From Streptomyces sp. MZ04 (GTDB lineage Bacteria > Actinomycetota > Actinomycetes > Streptomycetales > Streptomycetaceae), in assembly GCF_004684775.1 (NCBI RefSeq), contig NZ_SRIC01000001.1, forward strand, positions 62,001 through 126,000: a DNA stretch of 64,000 nt, read 5' to 3'. The stretch's first letter is position 1; every line of letters begins with the position of its first letter. Shown piece by piece: positions 33,846-42,522 of the stretch. Both the position numbers and the translations under genes were made by a program. The notes beneath the pieces were generated by a model. It was given only the letters and a program-made list of their open reading frames with translations, had not been told where the DNA came from and searched no databases.

Positions 33846-35642
33846 TCAGCCCCGGTAAAGCGCTTCAATCTCGTCGGCGTAATCCTTCGCCACAACGTTC
33901 CGCTTCAGCTTCAGCGACGGAGTCAGATGCCCCGACTCCTCCGTGAACTGCGTAGCGAGAACGCGGAACTTGCGTACGGACTCCGCCTTGGAGACCGCCG
34001 CGTTGCCGTCGTCGACGGCACTCTGGATCGCCGCAAGGAGATCCGCGTCGTTACGGAGCGACGCGGCCGTGGAGTCCGCGGGCTTCCCATGGTCCAAGGC
34101 CCAGCGGCCCACGAACTCGTCGTCGACCGTGACGAGCGCGCCCACGAAGGGGCGGCCGTCGCCGACGACCATGCACTCGGCGACAAGCGCGTGCGCGCGG
34201 ATCCGGTCCTCGATCACCGCGGGAGCGACGTTCTTGCCGCCCGCCGTCACGATGATCTCCTTCTTGCGGCCGGTGATCCGCAGATACCCGTCCTCGTCGA
34301 GCGTGCCGATGTCGCCGGTGTGGAACCAGCCGTCGGCGAGCGCCTCTTCGGTCGCGCCCTCGTTGTTCCAGTACCCCGTGAACAGGTGCTCGCCGTGCAG
34401 CAGCACCTCGCCGTCGTCGGCGATCCGGACGACCGAACCGGGCAGCGGCTGGCCGACCGTGCCGATCTTCGTGCGGTCCCACGGGTTGAAGGCGGTGGCC
34501 GCGCAGGACTCCGTCAGGCCGTAGCCCTCGAGGACGGTGAAGCCGATGCCGCGGAAGAAGTGGCCCAGGCGCTCACCCAGCGGCGCGCCGCCCGAGATCG
34601 CGTACTCGCCGCGGCCGCCGAGGACGGCCCGCAGCTTGCTGTAGACCAGCTTGTCGAACGTCTTGTACTTGATCTTCAGGCCGAGCGAGGGACCGCTCGG
34701 GGTGTCGAGCGCGCGGCTGTACGCGATCGCCGTGTCCGCGGCCTTGTCGAAGATCTTGCCCTTGCCGTCGGCCTGCGCCTTGGCGCGCGCCGAGTTGTAG
34801 ACCTTCTCGAAGACGCGCGGGACGCCCAGGATCATCGTCGGCCGGAACGACGCCAGCTCGTCCGTGAGGTTCTTGACGTCGGGCGCGTGGCCCAGCTTGA
34901 TCGGCGCCATCAGCGCGCCGACCTGGACGAGACGCCCGAAGACGTGCGCGACGGGAAGGAAGAGGAGCACCGAGCACTCGCCGGTGCGGAACAGCGGCTT
35001 CAGCCGCTCCACCACGTTGCCGCACTCCGCGAAGAAGCTGCGGTGCGTGAGCACACAGCCCTTGGGGCGGCCGGTGGTGCCCGAGGTGTAGACGATGGTC
35101 GCCGGGTCGTCGGCGCCGGCGACCGCGCTGCGCTCGTCGACGGTCTCTTCCGGGACGTCGGCGCCCGCGCGGTTCAGCTCCTCGACACCGCCGCGGTCGA
35201 TCTGCCATACGTCGACCAGGTCGGGAAGCCGGTCGCGGACGGAATCGACGGCCGCGCTGTGCGCGTCGAGCTCGACGACGATGGCCACGGCGCCGGAGTC
35301 ACCCAGGATCCACTGGATCTGCTCGGCCGAACTCGTCTCGTACACCGGCACGGTGACCGCGCCCGCGCTCCAGATCGCGAAGTCCACGAGCGTCCACTCG
35401 TACCGGGTGCGGGACATCAGCCCGACGCGGTCGCCGGGGCGCACTCCGGAGGCGATGAGCCCCTTCGCGGCGGCGCGCACCTCGGCGAGGAAGTTCTTGG
35501 CGGTGACGTCCTGCCAGGTGCCGTCCACCTTGCGGCCGATGACGGCGACATCCGGATGCTGCACGGCATTTCTGCGGACGATGTCGGTCAGATTGCCGTC
35601 CGCGGGGACCTCGTACAGGGCCGGAAGGCTGAACTCGCGCAA
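33846..35642 (-). CDS. long-chain acyl-CoA ligase (AMP-forming, FadD15-like)
   Basis: A 598-residue adenylate-forming ligase that activates fatty acids to acyl-CoA via an acyl-adenylate. The P-loop-like motif IVYTSGTTGRPKG, the A5 region GYGLTESCAA, the GWFHTGDIG motif and the hinge GYLRITGRKKEIIVTAGGKN are all in order. The frame extends to 35846, but TTG 35642, preceded by GTAGGAGCAGCAGTC, yields LREFSLPALYEVP, the normal beginning of the family. Role: fatty acid uptake or turnover. It is divergent from the phosphoesterase gene. Confidence 0.94.
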   Translation of the reverse strand: MREFSLPALYEVPADGNLTDIVRRNAVQHPDVAVIGRKVDGTWQDVTAKNFLAEVRAAAKGLIASGVRPGDRVGLMSRTRYEWTLVDFAIWSAGAVTVPVYETSSAEQIQWILGDSGAVAIVVELDAHSAAVDSVRDRLPDLVDVWQIDRGGVEELNRAGADVPEETVDERSAVAGADDPATIVYTSGTTGRPKGCVLTHRSFFAECGNVVERLKPLFRTGECSVLLFLPVAHVFGRLVQVGALMAPIKLGHAPDVKNLTDELASFRPTMILGVPRVFEKVYNSARAKAQADGKGKIFDKAADTAIAYSRALDTPSGPSLGLKIKYKTFDKLVYSKLRAVLGGRGEYAISGGAPLGERLGHFFRGIGFTVLEGYGLTESCAATAFNPWDRTKIGTVGQPLPGSVVRIADDGEVLLHGEHLFTGYWNNEGATEEALADGWFHTGDIGTLDEDGYLRITGRKKEIIVTAGGKNVAPAVIEDRIRAHALVAECMVVGDGRPFVGALVTVDDEFVGRWALDHGKPADSTAASLRNDADLLAAIQSAVDDGNAAVSKAESVRKFRVLATQFTEESGHLTPSLKLKRNVVAKDYADEIEALYRG

Positions 35643-35942
35643 GACTGCTGCTCCTACATAGGGCGCCGGCGCCACGACGTTGTGCGATGCGACGGTGCGG
35701 TCCAAGATCGGGCAGGTGCTCCCGGGGGGAAGTTGAACTGGAGCACTACTGGACTGCCCGGACGTTACCCATGGGTATGGCTTGTTCGGTAGGGGGTCCG
35801 GGCCAGATGTTCGGTGCGTCACACGTCGTTGTGGTCTGAACCGCACAGTACGCCACGCTCCTCACGACTCGGAAGTAACCGCAGGTCCGCCCGCTCATGA
35901 GGCCTCTACCCACCTTTGCCCGCTCGTTCTAGGGTGATCGGC

Positions 35943-36713
35943 ATGCCAGGTTTCCGGATCAATGTGGTCAGTGACGTGCACGGCAACACAAAGGATCTCG
36001 CCCGCGCGGGCGAGGGCGCGGACGCGCTCATCTGTCTCGGTGACCTGGTGCTCTTCCTCGACTACGCCGACCACTCGCGCGGCATCTTCCCCGACCTCTT
36101 CGGCGAGGAGAACGCCGACCGCCTGGTCGAGCTGCGCACCGCGCGCCGCTTCGACGAGGCCAGGGAGCTCGGCAAGCGGCTGTGGGCGGGCATAGACAGG
36201 GGACCGGCCATCGAGCGCGCGGTGCGCAAGCAGTACGCCGAACTCTTCGCCGCCTTCCCCACGCCTACGTACGCCACATACGGCAACGTCGACATACCGG
36301 CCCTGTGGTCCGAGTACGCGGCGCCCGGCACCACCGTCCTCGACGGCCAGCGCGCCGAGATCGGCGGGCGGGTCTTCGGCTTCGTCGGCGGCGGACTGCG
36401 CACGCCCATGCGGACGCCCTACGAGATCAGCGACGAGGAGTACGCGGCCAAGATCGAGGCCGTCGGCGAGGTCGACGTGCTCTGCACGCACATCCCGCCG
36501 GAGGTTCCCGAGCTCGTGTACGACACCGTCGCGCGCCGCTTCGAGCGGGGCAGCCGGGCACTGCTCGCGGCCATTCACAAGACCCGCCCGAGATACGCAC
36601 TTTTCGGCCACGTCCATCAGCCGCTGACCCGGCGCATGCGCATCGGGGCCACCGAGTGTGTGAACGTGGGGCACTTCGCGGGCTCGGGCAGGCCGTGGTC
36701 GCTGGAGTGGTGA
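35943..36713 (+). CDS. calcineurin-like metallophosphoesterase
   Basis: A 256-residue protein with the dinuclear metal motifs of the family in order: VVSDVHGN (about 6-13), LGDLVLFLDY (about 29-38), TYGNVD (about 112-117), a later CTHIPPEVPE His and the final LFGHVHQPL. The substrate is unknown; such enzymes cleave phosphomonoesters or diesters. The start is ATG 35943. It begins a run of four same-strand genes (phosphoesterase, SRPBCC, ArsA-like, DUF5304) followed by glucokinase, a conserved streptomycete order. Confidence 0.88.
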   Translation: MPGFRINVVSDVHGNTKDLARAGEGADALICLGDLVLFLDYADHSRGIFPDLFGEENADRLVELRTARRFDEARELGKRLWAGIDRGPAIERAVRKQYAELFAAFPTPTYATYGNVDIPALWSEYAAPGTTVLDGQRAEIGGRVFGFVGGGLRTPMRTPYEISDEEYAAKIEAVGEVDVLCTHIPPEVPELVYDTVARRFERGSRALLAAIHKTRPRYALFGHVHQPLTRRMRIGATECVNVGHFAGSGRPWSLEW

Positions 36714-36802
36714 CAGCGGTCGACCCGGTGCGCGATAGCCTTCACGCGTCACACACGTCTGCATGACCCCTTTGACGGACCGCATCTGGAGGAGCCACGG
36801 CG

Positions 36803-37240
36803 ATGGCGGAACACACCAGCTCGAGCATCACGATCGAGGCGGCACCGGCCGAGGTCATGGGAGTGATCGCCGACTTCGCGCGCTACCCGGACTGGACGGG
36901 CGAGGTGAAGAAGGCCGAGGTGCTGACCACCGACGACCAGGGCCGCGCCAAGGAGGTCCGCCTCGTCATGGACGCGGGCGCGATCAAGGACGACCAGACG
37001 CTCGGCTACACCTGGACCGGCGAGAGCGAGGTCAGCTGGACCCTCGTCAAGTCCCAGATGCTGAGGTCGCTCGACGGGGCGTACATCCTGAAGCCGTCCG
37101 GCGAGGCCACCGAGGTCACCTACCAGCTGACCGTCGACGTCAAGATCCCGATGCTGGGCATGATCAAGCGCAAGGCGGAGAAGGTCATCATCGACCGGGC
37201 TCTGGCGGGCCTGAAGAAGCGTGTGGAGGCCGGGGCTTAA
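36803..37240 (+). CDS. SRPBCC-family (START-like) protein
   Basis: A 145-residue helix-grip fold protein: SSITIEAAPAEVMGVIADFARYPDW at the start, VSWTLVKSQMLRSLDGAYIL in the middle and a long C-terminal helix. This is the polyketide cyclase/dehydrase-like SRPBCC class that binds hydrophobic ligands. It has no catalytic residues that point to a reaction. ATG 36803 has GGAGGAG upstream. It lies 43 bp before the ArsA-like gene, which suggests a shared function, perhaps with the upstream acyl-CoA ligase, but this is inference. Confidence 0.88.
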   Translation: MAEHTSSSITIEAAPAEVMGVIADFARYPDWTGEVKKAEVLTTDDQGRAKEVRLVMDAGAIKDDQTLGYTWTGESEVSWTLVKSQMLRSLDGAYILKPSGEATEVTYQLTVDVKIPMLGMIKRKAEKVIIDRALAGLKKRVEAGA

Positions 37241-37283
37241 GCGCTTCGGGGCACCGCAGGCCAGGGGCGTACCGTTCACCCTT

Positions 37284-38414
37284 ATGCGCACCCTCCTCGT
37301 CACGGGCCCCGGCGGTTCAGGCCGTACCACTGTCGCCAAGGCCACCGCGCTCACCGCGGCCCGGGAGGGCGCCCGCACCCTCCTCATCTCCGCCGACCCA
37401 GTCGACACCGCCGAAGAGCCGGGCCTCACCGTCCGGCGACTGACCCCCGGCGACGCATTCCGTGACGACCTCCTCGCCCTGCAGAAGAAGGCGGCCTCCG
37501 CCCTGGACCTGCTCGGCGCCGGACGCCTCGAGGGCGAGGAGCTGACCCCGCTGCCCGGCAGCGACGAGCTGGCCCTGCTGCGCGCCCTGCGCGACGCCGG
37601 GCAGGCCGCGTACGACACCGTGGTCGTGGACCTCCCTCCGGCACCCCGCGCCCTGGCGCTGCTCGCGCTCCCCGAGCAGCTGCGCCGCTACCTGCGCAGG
37701 CTGCTGCCCCCCGAGCGGCAGGCCGCCCGCGCCCTGCGCCCGATGCTCGGCCGCATCGCGGGCGTCCCGATGCCCGCCGGCTGGCTGTACGACACGGCGG
37801 CCCGCTGGGACGCCGAACTCGCCGCCGCGCAGGCCGTGATCGAGGATCCGGGCACGACCGTGCGGCTCGTCGTTGAACCGGGCCCCGCGGGCGCCGACGC
37901 GGTGCGCGCCGCCGCCACCGGCCTCGCCCTGCAGGGCCTGCGCACCGACGCCGTCCTCGCCAACCGCGTGCTGCCCGACGACACCACCGACACCTGGCTC
38001 GCCGGGCTCATCGCCCAGCAGCGCAAGACCCTGGCCGAGTGGACGGGGACGTACGGCGAAGAGCTCCGCACACTGCCGCACCTGGGCCACGACCCGAGCG
38101 GCGCCGACGACCTGGCGGCCCTCGGCGTGCCCGCGCCGGGCGCCGCCCGTGAGCCGGTCGAGTGGCCCGTCACCGACGCCCTCGCCGACGACGGCGTCCT
38201 CGTCTGGCACATCCCGCTCCCCGGAGCCGTGCGCGACGAGCTCGGCCTGATCCGGCGCGGCGACGAACTGGTCGTCACGGCGGGCCCGTTCCGGCGCATC
38301 GTCACCCTGCCGTCCGCGCTGCGCCGCTGCACCGTCGCGGGCGCCGGTCTTCGCGAGGGCGAGCTGCGGGTGCGGTTCACGCCCGACCCGGATCTGTGGC
38401 CGCGTACACGGTGA
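37284..38414 (+). CDS. ArsA/GET3-like protein with altered Walker A motif
   Basis: A 376-residue protein of the ArsA ATPase family. The nucleotide-binding loop is GPGGSGRTT at residues 8-16, where ArsA has GKGGVGKTT: both the signature Lys (now Pro9) and the catalytic Lys (now Arg14) are replaced. The switch region VVVDLPPAPRAL near residue 112 replaces the usual DTAPTGH. A small C-terminal beta domain (about 300-376) resembles the C-terminal domain seen in plant and bacterial ArsA relatives. ATPase activity is doubtful; nucleotide binding or client binding may remain. It starts at ATG 37284. Confidence 0.85.
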   Translation: MRTLLVTGPGGSGRTTVAKATALTAAREGARTLLISADPVDTAEEPGLTVRRLTPGDAFRDDLLALQKKAASALDLLGAGRLEGEELTPLPGSDELALLRALRDAGQAAYDTVVVDLPPAPRALALLALPEQLRRYLRRLLPPERQAARALRPMLGRIAGVPMPAGWLYDTAARWDAELAAAQAVIEDPGTTVRLVVEPGPAGADAVRAAATGLALQGLRTDAVLANRVLPDDTTDTWLAGLIAQQRKTLAEWTGTYGEELRTLPHLGHDPSGADDLAALGVPAPGAAREPVEWPVTDALADDGVLVWHIPLPGAVRDELGLIRRGDELVVTAGPFRRIVTLPSALRRCTVAGAGLREGELRVRFTPDPDLWPRTR

Positions 38415-38522
38415 ACGGCCTACCGCCGTTCGGGTAACGTCGGGAGTACGAATCCATAGGTCCCCGGTCCATGGTCCCGGTCCATGGGTCCACCGGCCGC
38501 CCTCCGCAGGAGTCTGCCCGTC

Positions 38523-38993
38523 ATGAGCGATGCCACCGAGCGCGAAGTGCCCGAGCCCGAAGCGGCCGACACCGACGCCGACGCCTGGGAGAAGGCGTGC
38601 GCCGAGGACCTCGCGGCGGAGAAGGCCCGCCGCCGGGAGCAGTACGGGACACCGCCGGGATCGGCGGGCGAGGAGCTGCGCAAGCTCGTCGACGCCGTCT
38701 CCGAGAAGCTGTCCGGACTCCAGACGCCGCTGCTCGGCGCGGTCGCGCAGGGCGCCGTCGAGCAGACGGTGAAGCAGGTCGTCCAGCAGGCGAAGGCCGC
38801 CGTCGAACCGGTCATCGAGCGCAACCCCGATGTCTTCGACCACCTCGCCGCCGCGGGCAACGAACTGCTCGCCGCCTACCGCTCCGCGGTCGAGAGCCAA
38901 GAGGGCCGCTGGACCCGCGGGAGCGATTCGGCGGGCGGCCCGGAGCGGCGTGACGAAGGGCCTGGGCCCGGCGAACACATCGACTTGGACTGA
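38523..38993 (+). CDS. DUF5304-type hypothetical protein
   Basis: A 156-residue acidic protein. The N-terminal 45 residues are rich in Asp, Glu and Ala. The middle is helical and amphipathic (LRKLVDAVSEKLSGLQTPLLGAVAQGAVEQTVKQVVQQAKAA in pieces), and the tail is acidic and probably disordered. I recall this as the DUF5304 family of streptomycetes, without known function. ATG 38523 has GCAGGAG upstream. It sits between the ArsA-like gene and glucokinase on the same strand. It has no membrane segment. Confidence 0.8.
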   Translation: MSDATEREVPEPEAADTDADAWEKACAEDLAAEKARRREQYGTPPGSAGEELRKLVDAVSEKLSGLQTPLLGAVAQGAVEQTVKQVVQQAKAAVEPVIERNPDVFDHLAAAGNELLAAYRSAVESQEGRWTRGSDSAGGPERRDEGPGPGEHIDLD

Positions 38994-39048
38994 CACACCC
39001 CTCGGGTACGGTTGGCCGTAGCGGGGCTCGACCGAAACTGAGGGACAC

Positions 39049-39990
39049 ATGGGACTCACCATCGGCGTCGATATCGGCGGCACGAAGATCGCGGCCGGAG
39101 TGGTCGACGAAGAGGGCACCATTCTCGACACCCACAAGGTGCCCACGCCGCCGACCGCCGACGGCATCGTGGACGCGATCTGTGCCGCCGTGTCGGGGGC
39201 CGGCAAGGGGAACGACGTGGAGGCCGTCGGCATCGGTGCCGCCGGATACGTCGACGACAAGCGCGCCACCGTTCTCTTCGCGCCGAACATCGACTGGCGC
39301 CACGAGCCGCTGAAGGACAAGGTCGAGCAGCGGGTCGGCCTGCCGGTCGTCGTCGAGAACGACGCGAACGCGGCGGCCTGGGGCGAGTACAGGTTCGGTG
39401 CGGGCCAGGGCCACGAGGACGTCATCGTCATCACGCTGGGCACGGGCCTCGGCGGCGGCATCATCATCGGCAACAAGCTGCGCCGCGGACGCTTCGGCGT
39501 CGCCGCGGAGTTCGGGCACATCCGGACCGTGCCGGACGGACTGCTGTGCGGCTGCGGGAGCCAGGGCTGCTGGGAGCAGTACGCGTCGGGGCGTGCCCTT
39601 CTGCGGTACGGGCGGCAGCGGGCCAACGCGACGCCGGAGGCCGCGGAGATCCTCCTCGGGCTCGGCGACGGCACGGTGGACGGCATCGAGGGCAAGCACA
39701 TCAGTGAGGCGGCCCGGCAGGGTGATCCTGTCGCCGTCGACTCCTACCGTGAGCTGGCCCGCTGGGTCGGCGCGGGCCTGGCCGATCTGGCCTCGCTCTT
39801 CGACCCCTCGGCGTTCATCGTCGGCGGGGGGCTCTCCGACGAGGGCGAGCTGGTCCTCGACCCGATCCGGAAGTCCTTCCGGCGGTGGCTGATCGGCGGG
39901 GAGTGGCGCCCGCATGCGCAGGTGCTGGCGGCTCAGCTGGGCAACAAGGCGGGGCTCGTCGGTGCCGCTGACCTTGCTCGGCAGGGGTAG
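39049..39990 (+). CDS. glkA: glucokinase, ROK family
   Basis: A 313-residue ATP-dependent glucokinase; in S. coelicolor the equivalent enzyme is also central to carbon catabolite repression. The N-terminal phosphate loop GVDIGGTKIAAGVVD is present. The ROK sugar-binding segment is VVENDANAAAWGEYRFGAG. The zinc motif GHIRTVPDGLLCGCGSQGCW carries Cys167, Cys169 and Cys174. The start is ATG 39049 and the length is typical. It is followed by a strong hairpin and a tandem repeat. Confidence 0.96.
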   Translation: MGLTIGVDIGGTKIAAGVVDEEGTILDTHKVPTPPTADGIVDAICAAVSGAGKGNDVEAVGIGAAGYVDDKRATVLFAPNIDWRHEPLKDKVEQRVGLPVVVENDANAAAWGEYRFGAGQGHEDVIVITLGTGLGGGIIIGNKLRRGRFGVAAEFGHIRTVPDGLLCGCGSQGCWEQYASGRALLRYGRQRANATPEAAEILLGLGDGTVDGIEGKHISEAARQGDPVAVDSYRELARWVGAGLADLASLFDPSAFIVGGGLSDEGELVLDPIRKSFRRWLIGGEWRPHAQVLAAQLGNKAGLVGAADLARQG

Positions 39991-40013
39991 TCGCTGCTCG
40001 GTGATTTTTTCTT

Positions 40014-40048
40014 GGCGCCCGTTGCCCCTCTGCGGGGCGGCGGGCGCC
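40014..40048 (+). terminator. terminator after glucokinase gene
   Basis: GGCGCCCG (40014-40021) and CGGGCGCC (40041-40048) enclose an inner GCCCC/GGGGC stem. The hairpin starts 24 bases after the stop codon. Confidence 0.8.
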
Positions 40049-40055
40049 TTGCTGC

Positions 40056-40107
40056 GTCGGTGCCCGGCGTCGGTGCCCGGCGTCGGTGCCCGGCGTTGCT
40101 GCCCGGC
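40056..40107. repeat. 13-bp tandem repeat, four copies
   Basis: GTCGGTGCCCGGC is present three times exactly (40056, 40069, 40082) and a fourth time with two changes (40095). It lies between the glucokinase terminator and the palindromic repeat at 40125 and is likely to vary in copy number. Confidence 0.85.
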
Positions 40108-40124
40108 GTTGGTGCGTTGTGCCC

Positions 40125-40169
40125 ACCCTTCCCCAGGCTCTCGGCTCCGCTCGAGCAGGGGAGGCCCCA
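40125..40169. repeat. 45-bp palindromic repeat, intergenic copy
   Basis: It has the same ends as the copy at 22936-22980 (ACCCTTCCCCA and GGGGAGGCCCCA) and a related centre with a GGCTCTC/CGAGCAG arrangement. It lies 57 bp before the start of the nuclease gene. Confidence 0.8.
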
Positions 40170-40226
40170 TGCGCCGTGCGGAACGCCTGCCCACAACGCA
40201 GGCGGCCAGCGCGTATCTTGGCCCGC

Positions 40227-40988
40227 ATGGCGATCACTCCGCTGCCCAACTCACGGACCGGTGAAGACGGTTCAGCCGTCGTCCGGGTGCTCAGTTACAA
40301 CATTCGGTCCATGCGGGACGACACCGACGCGCTGGCCCGCGTCATCGCCGCGTGCGAGCCCGATCTCGTACTCGTCCAGGAGGCGCCCCGGTTCTTCCGG
40401 TGGCGCAAGAAGCTGGCGCGCCTTGCACGTGCGGCCGATCTGGTGATCCTCTCGGGCGGGGCCACCGCCTCCGGGCCCGCGCTGCTCTGCTCGCTGCGGG
40501 CGACCGTGGAGCGGACCGAGGACGTGCTGCTCCCGCTCACCCCCGGCCTGCACCGGCGCGGCTTCGCGACCGCCGTCGTGCGGTTCGGGGGCGCCAGGCT
40601 CGGCGTGCTGAGCTGCCATCTGAGCCTGCGGAGCGACGAGCGGTACGCGCAGGGCGGGATGCTGCTCGACCGCCTCGCCGGGATGGGCGTGGAGCACGCC
40701 GTCGCGGGCGGTGACCTGAACGACCGCCCCAAGGGGCGTACGTTCCGCAGGCTCGCCGCTCAGCTGCGGGACTGCTGGGCGACGGCGCCCTGGGGCGGCG
40801 AGAACACCTCGACGCCGGGCGACCCCCATCAGCGTATCGACGCGATCTTCGCGACGTCCGGGGTCGAAGTGCTCGGCTGCGGTGTGCCGTTGGAGCTCGA
40901 CGGGGTGAGCGAGGCGGATCTGCGGGCGGCCACGGACCATCTGCCCGTGCTCGCCGCCCTCAGAATCCCGGCAGCTCAAGGGGGTTAG
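40227..40988 (+). CDS. endonuclease/exonuclease/phosphatase family protein
   Basis: A 253-residue protein with the EEP fold motifs: VLSYNIRSMRDD, LVLVQEAPRFF (metal-binding Glu), SCHLSLRSDER, AGGDLNDRPKG and the C-terminal ATDHLPVLA (Asp-His). This family includes DNases and phosphodiesterases of lipids or nucleotides. There is no signal peptide, so it acts in the cytoplasm. The frame is open upstream through repeats, but ATG 40227 gives a normal N-terminus. It overlaps the convergent membrane protein gene by four bases. Confidence 0.88.
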   Translation: MAITPLPNSRTGEDGSAVVRVLSYNIRSMRDDTDALARVIAACEPDLVLVQEAPRFFRWRKKLARLARAADLVILSGGATASGPALLCSLRATVERTEDVLLPLTPGLHRRGFATAVVRFGGARLGVLSCHLSLRSDERYAQGGMLLDRLAGMGVEHAVAGGDLNDRPKGRTFRRLAAQLRDCWATAPWGGENTSTPGDPHQRIDAIFATSGVEVLGCGVPLELDGVSEADLRAATDHLPVLAALRIPAAQGG

Positions 40989-41605
40989 ACGACCGCGCCG
41001 CGCCCCGGATCGTCGTCCTCGTCGTCGTCACCCTTCATCCGCGTCACCAGCGTGGCGAAGCCGCCGAGGAAGCCGCCGATGCTGAGCGTGGCGATCCACC
41101 ACGTCATGTTCCAGCCGAGCAGCACGGTGAGCAGGAGCAGCACAGGCCCGCCGATCACGGCCAGCCAGGCGAACTTCGCCGTCACGTCGGCCTCGGGCAG
41201 CGGCGGCGGCTCCGGCGGGACGAAGTGGCCCTCGTCGTCCGCGTCCAGGTCGTCGTCGGAGGCCTCGGGCGCGTCGTAGTCACGCGGACCGCCGACTCCG
41301 GGCGCGAAGGAGACGGAGCCGCCGAGGGGTGTCTTCGTGCCGGACGCGTCGGTGTCCTCGGAGTCCTTGCCCCGCTTGCCGTCCTTCTCCGAAGGCTCGT
41401 TCGTCTCGGGCTCGAGCAGCGCCAGGTCCTCCACGGACTTGAACGGCTTGGCGCCCGGCGGGTCCGCCGGTTCCTGGCCGTACCCGGCGACGATCTCCTG
41501 CCAGACCGCGTCCTCGTCCAGCGGCACGCCGCCCTCCGGGGTCGCCTTCTCCTCGGGCTCGCGGTCCTCGTCGTGGTCCGGTTCACGTCGGTCCTGCTCA
41601 GCCAC
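40985..41605 (-). CDS. membrane protein with acidic cytoplasmic N-terminus
   Basis: A 206-residue protein. Residues 1-130 are highly acidic and probably disordered, with a short ordered patch DEDAVWQEIVAGYG near residue 33. Two membrane helices lie at about 142-162 and 166-188, followed by a short DDDEDDD tail. The start GTG 41605 overlaps the stop of the upstream lipase gene by eight bases, so the two are coupled. I do not recognise a function. The acidic N-terminus may be a protein-binding region. Confidence 0.78.
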   Translation of the reverse strand: MAEQDRREPDHDEDREPEEKATPEGGVPLDEDAVWQEIVAGYGQEPADPPGAKPFKSVEDLALLEPETNEPSEKDGKRGKDSEDTDASGTKTPLGGSVSFAPGVGGPRDYDAPEASDDDLDADDEGHFVPPEPPPLPEADVTAKFAWLAVIGGPVLLLLTVLLGWNMTWWIATLSIGGFLGGFATLVTRMKGDDDEDDDPGRGAVV

Positions 41606-42377
41606 CGGAGGCCGTCCCTTCCTTGCCGACACTGGGGGCGAGCCGGCCGATGAACGCGAGGCTCTCGTCGAAAATCCGGTCCGCGTCGTGGTCCAACGTC
41701 GCGACGTGGTAGCTCTGTTCCAGCAGGATCTCGGTGACGTCCGTCGAGGACACCCGGCTGAGGATCCTGGCCGAGTCGACCGGCGGCACCACATGGTCCT
41801 GCGGGCTGTGCAGAAGCAGCAGCGGCTGGGTCACCTGCGGCAGCTCCCCGTCGACCCGGGCGAAGAACTGGCGCAGGGAGTGCGCCGCGTGCAGCGGCAC
41901 CCGGTCGTAGCCGACCTCGTCCGAGCCCTCCTTGGCGATGTCGCTCGCGATGCCCTTCGTCGTACGCACCAGATGGCGGGCGACCGGCAGCGCGCGCGCC
42001 GCGAGGCCGTGCACCTTGTTCCCCGGGTTCACCAGGACGATGCCGCGCACCGCGTCGCCGTGCTTCGCGGCCAGCCGCAGGGTGAGCGCGCCGCCCATGG
42101 AGAGGCCGAAGACGAAGACCTCCGAGCACCGCTCGAGGAGCCCGTGCAGCTCGCGCTCCACCTCCGCGTACCAGTCCTGCCAGCCGGTCATCTGCAGGTC
42201 CTCCCAGCGCGTGCCGTGTCCGGGCAGCAGCGGGAGGGAGACGGTCAGGCCCTGTTCCGCGAGGTACTCGGCCCAGGGGCGCAGGGACTGCGGGGATCCG
42301 GTGAAGCCGTGACAGAGGAGGACGCCGACCTCGCCGCCCTCGTGGCGGTACGGCTCGGCTCCGGGGAGGACCGGCAC
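41598..42377 (-). CDS. alpha/beta-hydrolase (monoacylglycerol lipase or carboxylesterase type)
   Basis: A 259-residue serine hydrolase of the Est30/Est1E group. The oxyanion motif is LLCHGFTGSP near residue 21. The nucleophile is Ser93 (FGLSMGGAL), the acid is Asp194 (SPQDHVVP) and the base is His224 (SYHVATLD). A short cap lies between. Lipid esters or monoacylglycerols are likely substrates, which fits the divergent acyltransferase next door. ATG 42377 is the start. The 3' end overlaps the acidic membrane protein gene. Confidence 0.9.
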   Translation of the reverse strand: MPVLPGAEPYRHEGGEVGVLLCHGFTGSPQSLRPWAEYLAEQGLTVSLPLLPGHGTRWEDLQMTGWQDWYAEVERELHGLLERCSEVFVFGLSMGGALTLRLAAKHGDAVRGIVLVNPGNKVHGLAARALPVARHLVRTTKGIASDIAKEGSDEVGYDRVPLHAAHSLRQFFARVDGELPQVTQPLLLLHSPQDHVVPPVDSARILSRVSSTDVTEILLEQSYHVATLDHDADRIFDESLAFIGRLAPSVGKEGTASGG

Positions 42378-42522
42378 TTCGGTCTCCTTCGTGAGATGTG
42401 GCTGCGGGGTTACGCGGAGTACTTCACGGTACGCGACCGGACTGACACCGACCAGGGCCGTCGGGCCCTTTGGGCTTACAGCGGGTTAAGGTCTGATCCA
42501 CACATAACAGGAGGCACTCGGT

